Source of the DNA: Geomicrobium sp. JCM 19038 | GTDB lineage: Bacteria; Bacillota; Bacilli; Bacillales; Marinococcaceae | Reading direction: 5' to 3' | Length of the DNA: 64,000 nt | Assembly (NCBI RefSeq): GCF_000698125.1 | Contig: NZ_BAXA01000004.1 | Span: 1-64,000, forward strand | Shown here: positions 27,273-36,732 of the stretch, piece after piece | Layout: each line of letters starts with the position of its first letter | Numbering within the stretch: the stretch's first letter is position 1 | Notes under the pieces: model-generated | Databases searched by the model: none | What the model was told of the DNA's origin: nothing | What the model saw: the letters and a program-made list of their open reading frames with translations, nothing else | Made by a program: the position numbers and the translations under genes

Positions 27273-28005
27273 ACTCTGATAAGGAGTGCCAAGGTCCATC
27301 ATAATCAGGCATGTAAACGAGTGAAGGGTGTGAATCATCTTTATTGATTAAAAAAGCAAGCCAACCATTTGCATTCGTATCCGCTTCCATTTCATGCCAA
27401 AGCGGTTGGGCTAACGAAAGATCAACAGGTTGATGTGTCTTCCCTGTAGAAGTAACCATTTGAAAATAATCCGGGCTAATCGTAAAAAGCTCTTTGTTCT
27501 CTATGTCCTCAGTATAGATGTGAACGTGAGCGAGTAGTAATTCCATATCTTCGTGTAAGGTGAAATCACGATCTTTATCTAAAACTCGTTGGAATGCTCG
27601 GTCGCCTCGTTCAACGGAAAGTAAAGTTATCTCCGTTGTAAGTTCACCATACAGTGAATGAGCCGTAATGACTCTCACCGTCTCACCAGCTTCTGCTGGG
27701 GTGAAGCGGCTGGCAACTTCTTCGCTGTATGCAGAATCGTTGCTGAAAAGGGAGTTGTTAGAAGCTTGAGTATCATGCTGTAGGGGTCTTTGACTAGAAG
27801 AAGCATCTTCATCAAGACCAAACAACCACACGCTTAATAACATAACTGGTCCGATAAAACCAAAAGTTAAGATAGGAAGCAGAAGTGTTGCTAGAGAGCT
27901 TTTCTTATGTTTAGGTACCGTTCTCGAACGTAATGCATTTCTTAAGACAAGTAGTAAACCAAAGGTAAGAAAGGCTCCTAGCGTAACGGATATTAAGATC
28001 GCCAA
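27271..28005 (-). CDS. Membrane-anchored hypothetical protein, DUF4352-like outer domain
   Basis: 244 aa. Two N-terminal helices (about residues 3-22 and 38-62) are followed by a Ser/Asn-rich acidic linker (to about 100) and an external beta domain with TVRVITAHSLYGELTTEITL and ELLLAHVHIYTEDIENKE, the plan of DUF4352-type domains. TTG start after AGAAGG. It is not part of an obvious operon with the AEC carrier 70 bases upstream. Function unknown. Confidence 0.62.
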   Translation of the reverse strand: MAILISVTLGAFLTFGLLLVLRNALRSRTVPKHKKSSLATLLLPILTFGFIGPVMLLSVWLFGLDEDASSSQRPLQHDTQASNNSLFSNDSAYSEEVASRFTPAEAGETVRVITAHSLYGELTTEITLLSVERGDRAFQRVLDKDRDFTLHEDMELLLAHVHIYTEDIENKELFTISPDYFQMVTSTGKTHQPVDLSLAQPLWHEMEADTNANGWLAFLINKDDSHPSLVYMPDYDGPWHSLSE

Positions 28006-28078
28006 GATACATAACCTTCTTTCTAGGATAAGGGGGTAAGGGTATAGCGTGTAATTTGTCTATTTATTACCCGCTTTT

Positions 28079-29022
28079 CTACAACATTAAGCCTGTCATT
28101 GCTGAAATGGTGGAAAATAAGCTATAAAGTAATGGCAGGCTGAACATGGCGAGAAATGTAGATAAGATGACAGAAACTGAGGCGAAGGCTGTGTCTCCAC
28201 CATATTGTTCACTGTAAAAGCTAACTGTAGGTGCACAAGGCGTCGCAGAGAGAATTACTGCAATTGCAAGCCACTCAAATGGAATCGGTAGAAATAAAAA
28301 CGGTACAAAAATAATAAGAGGAAGTAAAAATAAGCGATGTGCCATGACAAACCATGTGAGTGGTAACGTCAGTAATTTACGTAACCCGTGCAGTGTATTT
28401 TCTGAAAGTAAGATTCCGATAAGAATCATCGATAATGGGATCGTCATTTGTCCGATCGTATTGATTGGAGTCATCATTAAATCTGGTAATTTTATAGGTG
28501 ATAAAAATAGAATTACTCCAATTGATGTCGCCAATAACCCTGGATTAAGGTATAGCTTTGGTGGCTTTGTTTTCATGATTGCAATGCCATAAGTCCAAAT
28601 GAGGATGAAGTAAAGTAAGTTAAACGCAACGGCATAGAACAACCCTTCGTGTCCGAATAGCAAGAAGACGACCGACACGCCGATAAAGCCTTGGTTTCCA
28701 AAGAGTAATAAGTTCTGAAAAACACCACTTTGTGTTGAAGAAACAGCTAATCTGCGGGTCATTACTTTTCCGTATAACAGTGTTAAAGATAGAAAGGAAA
28801 ATGAAAGAAGCATTAGCACGATGAAAGCTAGCGCTCGTTCATATTGAAATGGAATATGCATCGAAGAAACAATTAAAGCGGGTAATGTGAGATAAAGTAG
28901 CAATCGGGTGAGAATGGTTTTGCTTGTTAAGGGTATGAGGTTAAAGCGTACAGCTATAAAGCCAATGGCAAGCATGATGTACAACATCACCATTTCTTCC
29001 ATCAATAGAAAAAAGCGGACAT
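28079..29022 (-). CDS. AEC-family carrier (frameshift at the start)
   Basis: A membrane carrier of about 314 aa with ten helices. QNLLLFGNQGFIGVSVVFLL near residue 110 is the conserved crossover, repeated near the end by ATPCAPTVSFYSEQYGGD. ATG at 29022 has AAAGGAGGG ahead of it but stops after six codons; one more T in the run 29009-29014 gives MSAFFLLMEEMVMLYIML and the full protein. The preceding TetR gene and the next AEC carrier form a group that may be controlled together. Likely organic-acid transport. Confidence 0.8.
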
Positions 29023-29110
29023 AACAATCCCTCCTTTTGAGACACCATAGGCATTGTATGTCGTTAACGTGCACGTTATGAATAAATTAAAAAAGCAGCC
29101 AAACAAGTGG

Positions 29111-29683
29111 CTACTTCTCTGTGCCAATCCCATTAAAGATGACGTGATACAGCAATGTACCAACCTCTAAAGGGTGGTCGTAGTAACGCTGGTTTAGCCT
29201 CACGGCATTAAAGATTAAATCTGTAATCATCGTAGCAGACAATTCTTGTTTGATTTCACCAGCTTCTTGACCTTCAACAATTGCTGTTTCGATTAATTGG
29301 AAAATATCATTTCGTGCACGCCATAACATCATTAGATTCTTTTTTACTTTTTCTGAGATGTTTGCATTCACGTGGGGTGTCGTTTCAATAATCAAATGAA
29401 TTTGTGTAAACTTCATCAGCAGTCGAATGATTTCTTCTAAGCGTTCAGAAGCGTGACCATGCACGTTGATGCTCTTTATTTCTTCATAAAAGCGAGACAT
29501 TTTATGAACCATATAGGAGGTTACAAGCTCTTCTTTGTTCGTGAAATATTCGTAAATCGTACTACGGCCAACTTGTAGGCGATCCGCCAATAATTTAAAG
29601 TGAAAGGCTTTGTAGCCTTCTTGAAGTAAGACCGCTTCAGCAGCTTCATAAATTTCCTCGTTGTTAAGACTTCGCTTAGCCAC
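29111..29683 (-). CDS. TetR/AcrR-family transcriptional regulator
   Basis: 190 aa: N-terminal helix-turn-helix (residues 8-55, LLADRLQVGRSTIYEYFTNKEELV) and an all-helical ligand domain. GTG start after AAAGGAGGAAAC. It lies between two AEC carrier genes on the same strand and is the natural candidate for their control; the ligand might be an aromatic or carboxylic acid. No palindromic operator was identified nearby by eye. Confidence 0.92.
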   Translation of the reverse strand: MAKRSLNNEEIYEAAEAVLLQEGYKAFHFKLLADRLQVGRSTIYEYFTNKEELVTSYMVHKMSRFYEEIKSINVHGHASERLEEIIRLLMKFTQIHLIIETTPHVNANISEKVKKNLMMLWRARNDIFQLIETAIVEGQEAGEIKQELSATMITDLIFNAVRLNQRYYDHPLEVGTLLYHVIFNGIGTEK

Positions 29684-29755
29684 ACGTTTCCTCCTTTTAG
29701 CGACCCATCAATCCATCGCGAAACGATTGTTTCGAGCTGATTTTGTTCGGTTTGA

Positions 29756-30709
29756 TTACGTAAACCAAAAACTTGCAAAACTAGATACGAGTGGGATCGT
29801 CAGTAATGATAACAACGTAGAGCTAATTGTCGTAATGGCTGCTTCATCTTCAAAATCTGTGTAACTACCGTAAATAACCGGTGCAACGAGGAATGTTGGC
29901 ATGGCCGTTACGATGACTAAAAACTGTTTCAAAAAAAGATCAATAGGTAAGAATCCGACAATAAGAATTGTTGTCATTGGAAAAATGAGCAGTCGCATTG
30001 TGAGCGGAAAACCAATGGATCGGTAAAAAAAGGTTTTTTGTTCTTTGAAAAATGGTGGTAACAATAGCCCGATGTAAAGCATTGCCAATGGTGCAGCTAA
30101 TCCAGCAAGCATTGCAGATAATTCTTGTAAAAGCAATGGAGCTTGTAAACCACTAACGGCAAAGGTCAGTCCAACACCGATTGCAATTAATGGCATGTTA
30201 ATGAGTGCAGTTAAGCTTTTCATGGTGAAGCGTTGGTGGCCACTTTGTAAAATGGCAACGCCAAGTGTGAACAAGACCACATCAAGACCAGCGTCAAAGA
30301 TCGCCGCGAGTAACCCCCCAATGGGACCAAATACAGCCGCACACAAAGGAATGGCAATAAATCCAGTATTGCCGATGGCGGAAAGTAACGATAACTTCTT
30401 AGCGGTTGTTGGTTGAAATCCAAGAAGTCGAGCAATCAAGATGCTCAGAACGATCGCAGTTGAATTAAATCCTAGACTTATAACAAAAACGAGAAAAATA
30501 AGTTGTAAGACATCGTCAGTGATGGGCGTATTAAACACGCCATTCAAAATGATAAACGGAACAGCGATATTAATGACGAGGCTCATGACTAATTTCTTGG
30601 AAGAAGGTGTCACGGTTTTCCTCCAAGAAACGAGCGCCCCGAATAAAATAATGATACCCATCATCGAGATCGTGAGTGTAATCGTTGCAACGTCCATAAT
30701 CATTTCCAT
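29756..30709 (-). CDS. AEC-family carrier
   Basis: 317 aa, ten helices, intact. SLLSAIGNTGFIAIPLCAAVFG near residue 108 is the crossover motif of the first half and IVTAMPTFLVAPVIYGSYTDFE that of the second. Such carriers export or import auxin-like acids, malate, lactate or similar anions. Start at 30709; an ATG at 30697 is an alternative. It is followed by the TetR gene after 72 bases. This is the third AEC carrier in the window. Confidence 0.88.
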   Translation of the reverse strand: MEMIMDVATITLTISMMGIIILFGALVSWRKTVTPSSKKLVMSLVINIAVPFIILNGVFNTPITDDVLQLIFLVFVISLGFNSTAIVLSILIARLLGFQPTTAKKLSLLSAIGNTGFIAIPLCAAVFGPIGGLLAAIFDAGLDVVLFTLGVAILQSGHQRFTMKSLTALINMPLIAIGVGLTFAVSGLQAPLLLQELSAMLAGLAAPLAMLYIGLLLPPFFKEQKTFFYRSIGFPLTMRLLIFPMTTILIVGFLPIDLFLKQFLVIVTAMPTFLVAPVIYGSYTDFEDEAAITTISSTLLSLLTIPLVSSFASFWFT

Positions 30710-30771
30710 CCTAATTCTAGACTCAAACCATTAAACAAAAGACAAACAACTCTCGTGATCTACGTAAAAGC

Positions 30772-31619
30772 TTAAGAGTAAGCTATAAAATCTTCTAACT
30801 TCTTGTGCAAGCCTTTGGCGTCCTTAAGACCAAGATCATAGACGGACTGCAACTTGGTTACGGACTTCTCTACACGCCCAATGTCTAAATCCCTTGACGG
30901 ACTAATGACGAGAACATTTCCTTTTTCTTCTTCTGTCTTTAGTTGTTGTAACGATTGATTATAAACATCATGTCGCTTTTCAATCGCCCGTAACAGGTGA
31001 GGGTAGTGTTTGTATTTGCTTTTTATGTACCATAAGAATGATTGTCGCTTCTTAAAGTACCCTCGCTTTTGGGTAAGAATAACGACATGCTTTTTGTTGC
31101 CATCTTGAATGGACTTAGCAATTGGGATTGGGTCGACAATGCCGCCATCCATTAATAGGCGATCTTGAAATGAGACAGCGGGTGCAACGAGTGCAAGGAG
31201 CTTGACGCTCGTAACAGGGTTAATACGTCTTTAGGGAAGTGTGATTTACGATAGTAGACGGCTTCTCCCGTTGACACGTCGGTTGTTACGATGACAAACT
31301 CTTGGCTCGAATCTTCGTATGCACCGAAATTAAAAGGCACTAATTCATTGGGCAAGCGATCAAACAGAAAATCCATCCCGAACAACTGTCGATTTTTTAC
31401 ATAGTTACGTAGTGAAAGGTATTCCGGGTGGGAAGCATACGTAACGTTTACGGTGTGATTGCGGTCGATTTGATTTGAAATATAAGAAGAGCCGCTGCAT
31501 GCACCAGCGGAAACGCCAATAACATAGGGGAATTGCACATTATTCTCCATGAAATAGCGCAAAACACCAGACGTATAAACGCCTCGGCTTCCTCCTCCTT
31601 CTAATAATAAGCTAACCAT
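30772..31619 (-). CDS. Patatin-like phospholipase (frameshift)
   Basis: A lipid acyl hydrolase of about 282 aa. The Ser-Asp dyad motifs are clear: the oxyanion loop GGGSRG at residue 8, the nucleophile elbow GVSAG near 35 and DGG near 160. It resembles the Bacillus YjjU/YchK group. One base (a G on the plus strand at 31193) is missing; restoring it joins RASSSLPLVAPAVSF to QDRLLMDGGIVDP. Probably intact in the organism. Single gene, with no signal peptide. Confidence 0.86.
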
Positions 31620-32052
31620 CGTCCAACGCTGTTACTAATCTCTTCTTGCCACAACGAACCTGTACCTTCTAAATAAACCGCACAAATGCGGTGTAAGTCT
31701 TGGAATTCTTTAGAGGTTATAGGCAATCATCGCTTGTGATTAGTAACAGTCTCACCTCACCTTCGTGTGTTTTCTATTGTTGTAATCACCGGTGTTACCC
31801 AAGCTTTCCGATCGTTTAGGGTTAATTGCGTCTTCATAATGTGCGAAAACGGTTCGAAATCAGGGTAGAATATATATCTACTTTAGCAAAAACTAGGTCA
31901 ATAGAGAAGGAAAGCGTAAATCACTTGGTCATTTGAGACGAACATTAACAGATAAATATATAGATTTTTATCTACGTGCAGGAATCTAGTAATGAAAGAA
32001 GAAGTAATGTAATAGGAAAATGGAAGCGATTACAATATAGGGAGGTTTTTTC
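31620..32052. other. Intergenic region before the aldehyde dehydrogenase gene
   Basis: 433 bases with no visible gene. An ACCGCA/TGCGGT stem lies at 31677-31692, and the 3' part is the dehydrogenase promoter region with a cre-like site. Confidence 0.5.
32021..32034 (+). promoter_or_regulatory. Candidate cre (CcpA) site before the aldehyde dehydrogenase gene
   Basis: TGGAAGCGATTACA fits the cre consensus TGWNANCGNTNWCA except for the third base. It is 19 bases before the ATG, close to the AGGGAGG ribosome site, so CcpA would act as a block. Confidence 0.5.
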
Positions 32053-33566
32053 ATGCGTTATGTTCAACCAGGTCAAGATGGAGCTGTAGTTGCGTTTAAA
32101 TCCAAGTACGACAATTTTATTGGGGGAGAATGGACGGCACCTGTGGAAGGTGAGTACTTTGAATCGATTTCACCAGTAACTGGTGAGGCGTTTACTCAGA
32201 TTGCTCGTTCTACTGAAGCTGATGTTGAACGAGCAATTGATGCTGCGCATGAAGCAAAAGCATCTTGGTCGCAAACGTCTGTTGCAGACCGTGCGCTTGT
32301 ACTCACGAAAATCGCCGATCGTATGGAAGAGAATCTCGAGAAGCTCGCGGTTGCCGAAACGTGGGACAACGGTAAGCCTGTTCGAGAAACATTAGCCGCT
32401 GATTTGCCACTTGCGATTGATCATTTCCGGTATTTTGCAAGTGCAATTCGATCGCAAGAAGGTGGCATCTCACAAATTGATGAAGACACTGTAGCTTATC
32501 ACTTTCATGAACCGTTAGGTGTTGTTGGGCAAATCATTCCATGGAATTTCCCGCTGTTAATGATGACATGGAAAGTAGCACCGGCACTTGCAGCGGGAAA
32601 TTGTGTCGTTTTAAAGCCTGCAGAACAAACGCCTGCATCCATTACGATTTGGTTAGAGATCGTTCAAGATCTATTACCAAAAGGTGTGTTGAATGTCGTT
32701 CAAGGTTTTGGTCTTGAAGCAGGAAAGCCATTAGCGCAGAGTGATCGAATCGATAAAATCGCTTTTACTGGTGAAACGACAACTGGGCGTTTAATTATGC
32801 AATATGCATCTGAGAATATTATTCCCGTTACTTTAGAGCTTGGAGGGAAATCACCAAATATCTTCTTCGAAGACGTCATGGATAAGGAAGATGGATTTCT
32901 AGATAAGGCAGTTGAAGGTTTTGTGATGTTTGCGCTCAATCAAGGTGAAGTGTGTACGTGCCTTCAAGAGCGTTAATTCAAGAATCGATTTATGATGAAT
33001 TTATGGAACGGGCATTAAAGAGAGTAAAGGAAATCGTTGCTGGTGATCCGTTAGATACGAATACAATGATTGGAGCGCAAGCGTCAGAAGAGCAACTTGA
33101 GAAGATCATGTCTTACTTTGATATTGCAGAGCAAGAAGGTGCGGAGCTTATTACGGGTGGAAAGCGCCGTAAAAGCGCAGATCATGGTGGGTATTATGTT
33201 GAACCGACTATCTACAAAGGTAAGAACAACATGAGGATTTTCCAAGAGGAAATCTTTGGACCTGTCGTTTCTGTAACGACGTTTAAGACGAAAGAAGAAG
33301 CTCTAGAAATTGCAAATGACACGCTATACGGCCTCGGGGCAGGGGTTTGGTCTCGTGATATGAATACTGCGTATCGGTTTGGACGTGCAATACAAGCTGG
33401 ACGTGTTTGGACGAATTGCTATCATGTGTATCCTGCTCATGCGGCATTTGGAGGGTATAAGAAATCTGGAATTGGAAGGGAAAATCATCAAATGATGCTC
33501 GAGCATTATCAGCAAACGAAAAACTTGCTCGTGAGCTATAGTGAAGCACCTGCTGGCTTATTCTAA
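32053..33566 (+). CDS. NAD-dependent aldehyde dehydrogenase (frameshift)
   Basis: Oxidises aldehydes to acids. Repaired length 504 aa, the usual size of the AldA/ExaC group. [23 protein letters not shown] near residue 165 binds [12 protein letters not shown] near 270 carries the catalytic Glu, and the catalytic Cys is in [11 protein letters not shown] near 302. One C is missing at 32961-32962, exactly behind that Cys; restoring it joins the halves. AGGGAGG precedes the ATG. The next gene is a DUF779 protein, the usual partner of this dehydrogenase type. Confidence 0.92.
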
Positions 33567-33585
33567 AGCAAGGAGTTGTTTGCTC

Positions 33586-33972
33586 GTGGATATTCATAAA
33601 GTGATTGCAACGGATGCGACCGTTGCATTGATTGGTCAGCTGGAAAGGAAGCATGGACCTGTTATTTTTCATCAGTCAGGTGGTTGTTGTGACGGAAGTT
33701 CACCGATGTGCTTCTCGCAGTCAGAGTTTAAACCAGGAAAACACGACTACTATTTAGGGGATCTTGGGCACGCACCGTTTTATATTTCTAAAGATCAATA
33801 TGACTATTGGAAGCATACACAGCTCATTATTGATGTTGTCAAAGGGCGTGGTGGAATGTTTTCACTTGAAAACCCCACAGGGAGACGTTTTCTCGTACGT
33901 TCTCGGGTGTTTACAAATGAGGAACGACAAGCATTGAAGCTCAAAGTGACACTCTTTGAGCCTTTCTGTTAG
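33586..33972 (+). CDS. DUF779 protein
   Basis: A 128-residue protein. SGGCCDGSSPMC near residue 33 is the conserved cysteine motif, with a later GRRFLVRSRVFT. DUF779 proteins are found directly downstream of acetaldehyde/aldehyde dehydrogenases in many bacteria, as here (19 bases after it). The cysteines suggest metal or redox function, but none is established. GTG start; AAGGAG lies ten bases before it. Confidence 0.88.
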   Translation: MDIHKVIATDATVALIGQLERKHGPVIFHQSGGCCDGSSPMCFSQSEFKPGKHDYYLGDLGHAPFYISKDQYDYWKHTQLIIDVVKGRGGMFSLENPTGRRFLVRSRVFTNEERQALKLKVTLFEPFC

Positions 33973-34027
33973 TTAAGAATCTGAGCAAGCGCTCAATCTA
34001 TAGAATTGATGAGAGGACGTTGATGAT

Positions 34028-34966
34028 ATGCTTGAAGAATTAGGCATTGAAACGATTCGATTGGAATTACCTTTTCGATTGAATCATGTGAATGTGTTTT
34101 ACGCAGAAGGGGAGACCGGATGGTCTGTAATTGACGCGGGCTTACACAAAGAAGATACGGTTGCAGCTTGGGACAGTGCCTTAAAGGGCAAAGATGTGAA
34201 AAATATCATCATTACCCATTACCATCCTGATCATTTTGGTTATTCGGGTGGTTTGCAACAGAAGACAAATGCGAAAGTATGGATGACAAAGACGGATGCA
34301 GAAGCGGGGTTGAGAGCTTGGACTGCTGAATTCTTAGACGAGATGTATCGAAATTATCAATTTGCAGGTATTCCAGAAAAGCAAGCACGGGAAATGAGAG
34401 ACAATACGGCCTCCTTTGTGCCAAGAATCAGTCCATTACCGACGATTGATCATTACATTGAAGAAGGGCAAACATTCCAGTTTGGAAAGGAAGAGTATGA
34501 AGCGATCTTTACACCTGGCCATTCAGATGGCTTAATCGTTTTATTTAATAAATCAAAGCGGGTATTGCTTGGAACCGATCACATTTTACCGAAGATTACG
34601 CCGAACATCTCTTATTGGTTCCATGGGCGTAAAGATCCATTGCATGATTACTTACAATCGTTAAAGAAGATTGAAGCATTAAATGCTGAGTATGTGATTC
34701 CTTCTCATGGCAAGCCATTTTATGATGCGAATACGAGAATCCAAGAAATTCGTGAACACCATGATGAGCGTCTTGAAAAAGTATTAACCCATGTGAAGAG
34801 CGATCAGACGGTATTTGAAGTGTGTGATTTGTTGTTCCCTAAAGTGTTAACCGTACACGAGTCTAGGTTTGCGATCGGTGAGACGCTTGCTCACCTTGAA
34901 TACTTGCGTCATAAGGGTGAAATTAAACGCAGAGAAAATCAAGGGCGTTGGTACTATTATCAATAG
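34028..34966 (+). CDS. MBL-fold metallo-hydrolase
   Basis: 312 aa. Metal ligands: THYHPDHFGYSGG (HxHxDH) near residue 60, the His of TPGHSDG near 160, the Asp of LGTDHIL near 180 and the His of IPSHGKP near 222. A C-terminal winged helix (about 245-312) follows, as in the group annotated as hydroxyacylglutathione hydrolase-like or LACTB2-like. A thioester or lactone substrate is plausible. It starts 55 bases after the DUF779 gene and could be co-transcribed. Confidence 0.85.
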   Translation: MLEELGIETIRLELPFRLNHVNVFYAEGETGWSVIDAGLHKEDTVAAWDSALKGKDVKNIIITHYHPDHFGYSGGLQQKTNAKVWMTKTDAEAGLRAWTAEFLDEMYRNYQFAGIPEKQAREMRDNTASFVPRISPLPTIDHYIEEGQTFQFGKEEYEAIFTPGHSDGLIVLFNKSKRVLLGTDHILPKITPNISYWFHGRKDPLHDYLQSLKKIEALNAEYVIPSHGKPFYDANTRIQEIREHHDERLEKVLTHVKSDQTVFEVCDLLFPKVLTVHESRFAIGETLAHLEYLRHKGEIKRRENQGRWYYYQ

Positions 34967-35106
34967 GTTCATTAGATTAAGACCGTCCAAAACATATGCG
35001 TATTTCTTCATTCGACCGCCCCTTTCTATCGTCTACTATTCTCTACAGGGGGGATAGCTGTTTAGTGATGAAGCAGAAGAAGGCATAGAAAACAGCTGTC
35101 TTTAAT

Positions 35107-35369
35107 TCTGGTGATGATACGCGGGCGCCATCTGGAGCTGCGTTTAAAGGAGAAGATGAATGGTTTGTAGCAGCTTTGGCTGGTTAGCAACTTATGCAAT
35201 TTTCCGTGGACGACAACACGATAACGACCGTTTTGGAAGATGAGGGCGTTGGCGTGATATTGCGTACGATGAGTCAGAGGACATGTTGTATGTGATCACG
35301 AATAACACAAATGGTTGAGTGAACCCAATTGAAGAAGATGACCGTCTCCTACGTTTCCCAGCACCATAA
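35107..35369 (+). pseudogene. Remnant of a PQQ-dependent sugar dehydrogenase
   Basis: Only the C-terminal end survives. Read with two stops and one shift it gives SGDDTRAPSGAAFKGEDEWF, FVAALAG, stop, QLMQFSVDD, then RWRDIAYDESEDMLYVITNN, stop, and EEDDRLLRFPAP. This is the ending of soluble aldose sugar dehydrogenases (YliI type: APSG, VAAL, G-Q-Q-L, NTDGRG). TAG stands where CAG is expected and TGA where an Arg codon is expected, so it is real decay and unlike the homopolymer errors elsewhere. The N-terminal 250 codons are gone. Confidence 0.75.
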
Positions 35370-35381
35370 GTTGATAAGTAT

Positions 35382-35417
35382 AAACTGAGTAGTTGATCGT
35401 TCTACTCAGTTTTTTTA
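35382..35417 (+). terminator. Terminator left after the dehydrogenase remnant
   Basis: AAACTGAGTAG and CTACTCAGTTT pair perfectly around nine bases, followed by TTTT; 12 bases after the pseudogene stop. Confidence 0.8.
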
Positions 35418-35529
35418 TGTTCAGAAAGGTAAGTAGCACGCATTATGATGTTTTTATTATTATTTTCAGAAATATGAAACATATAAGCGCGAATCACGAC
35501 TACAAAGGTAGAGAGAAGGAGGGGTCGTC

Positions 35530-36395
35530 TTGAAACTAAGAATGATATCGTTACTGTTTATTCTCTTAATTATTGCAGGTTGCAATCAAAGTCAATCAAC
35601 GGATTCAGCTCGACAGATGAGCGGGACAAATGAAATGGCAGACCAAGCTGTAGAAGTTGAAGAAGATGCTCTAGATATTGAAGAAGAGACTGATCAGACA
35701 GAGAGCGGTGTAGAAGCAACGGAGCGTATGGTCGTGCAAAATGGCAATCTTGAAGTTGTCGTCGAAGAATTTGATGAGATGATGTATGAAATTGAAAATA
35801 AAGTGATGAATTTGGATGGCTATGTTGTTGAAACGAGTGTTCAAGGAAGCGAGGAAGGCGAGCGCAGTGTTCATTACTCGTACGAATTCCAGAAGATGGT
35901 TTCCAATCGTTTTTGGATGAAGTCGTATCAATGAGCACAGAATTAGTGCATCGCTCAACGTATGGAAATGACGTGACCGAAGAATATATCGATCTCGAAT
36001 CTCGGATTCGTTCTCAAGAGGTTGTTGAAGAGAGATTGCTCACCTTTCTAGAAGCCGCTGAGAACACAGAAGATTTATTAACGATTTCTGATGATTTGGC
36101 TAATGTTCAACAAGAAATCGAAACGATTGAAGGAAGGATGAGTTTTTTAGAAAACCAAGTGGATTTTGCTACGGTGAATTTATATATCTACGAGCAAAGT
36201 TCAACCGCACTACAAGATCAAAGCACCTTGAATACGTGGCAAAATGCGACGAACTTGTTTACGGGTACAATTAATGCATTACTGTCTGTCGTCTCATTTA
36301 TTGTTGTAACGGTTGTGGGATTATCGCCAGTTCTTGTACCAGTATCTATTGGGATCATTGTCTGGTTTTGGTTATATAGAAGGAAAAAGAAATAG
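35530..36395 (+). CDS. DUF4349 lipoprotein (frameshift)
   Basis: A membrane lipoprotein of about 288 aa. Signal peptide with lipobox IIAGC (Cys 17), an acidic linker, the DUF4349 domain (about 60-240, with YVVETSVQG, RIPEDGFQSFLDEV and IDLESRIRSQEVVEERLLTFL), a coiled coil near 170-205, and a C-terminal helix with RRKKK. One G is missing at 35869; repair gives ERSGSLLVRIPEDG. AGGAGG is nine bases before the TTG at 35530. The function of the domain is unknown; the plan suggests an envelope sensor or scaffold. Confidence 0.85.
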
Positions 36396-36403
36396 GTCAA
36401 ATT

Positions 36404-36440
36404 AAACCCTTCATTTGATAATGTTCAAATGGAGGGTTTT
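36404..36440 (+). terminator. Terminator after the DUF4349 gene
   Basis: AAACCCTTCATTTGA pairs with TCAAATGGAGGGTTT with one small mismatch, followed by TAGTTTT. Confidence 0.8.
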
Positions 36441-36466
36441 AGTTTTAAAGAACTACTCTTGAACCT

Positions 36467-36496
36467 AAAAAAAAGCCCTGATGCATTGCACAGAGC
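36467..36496 (-). terminator. Terminator behind the TPP riboswitch
   Basis: On the minus strand GCTCTG pairs with CAGGGC (inner TGCA/TGCA), followed by eight T. It starts 16 bases after the aptamer, the normal layout of a riboswitch expression platform. Confidence 0.8.
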
Positions 36497-36511
36497 GTTC
36501 TCGTAACAAGC

Positions 36512-36596
36512 TTCACTTTCCTACGCTGGTACGAACCAGATCAGGTTCAAAGGGTTAAAGCAACGCTTCTCTCAGCCGAATGGCCCCCCTAGTGAA
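36512..36596 (-). promoter_or_regulatory. TPP riboswitch (thi-box), apparently without a target gene
   Basis: The conserved core is nearly complete: GGCTGAGAG, ACCCTTTGAACCTGATCTGG, CCAGCGTAGGAAAGTG, with TTCACT/AGTGAA closing stem P1. It reads on the minus strand and ends in a terminator at 36467-36496. The next thing in that direction is the 3' end of the oppositely oriented DUF4349 gene, so no thiamine gene is placed to be controlled. Confidence 0.93.
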
Positions 36597-36732
36597 TAAA
36601 AAAATATATTCAAGAATGGCTTACTAATACTTATTAAACCATAAAAAAGTCAGAAAATCAAAAAGAATTCCGCATGCATTATATTCCATTAAATATAAAA
36701 ATATAATTCTAATTAACTGCGTCTTATGTCAG

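Noticed and set aside
31677-31692. ACCGCA/TGCGGT hairpin as a terminator of the patatin gene
   Set aside because: It has no T-run, and lies upstream of the patatin gene, not after it.
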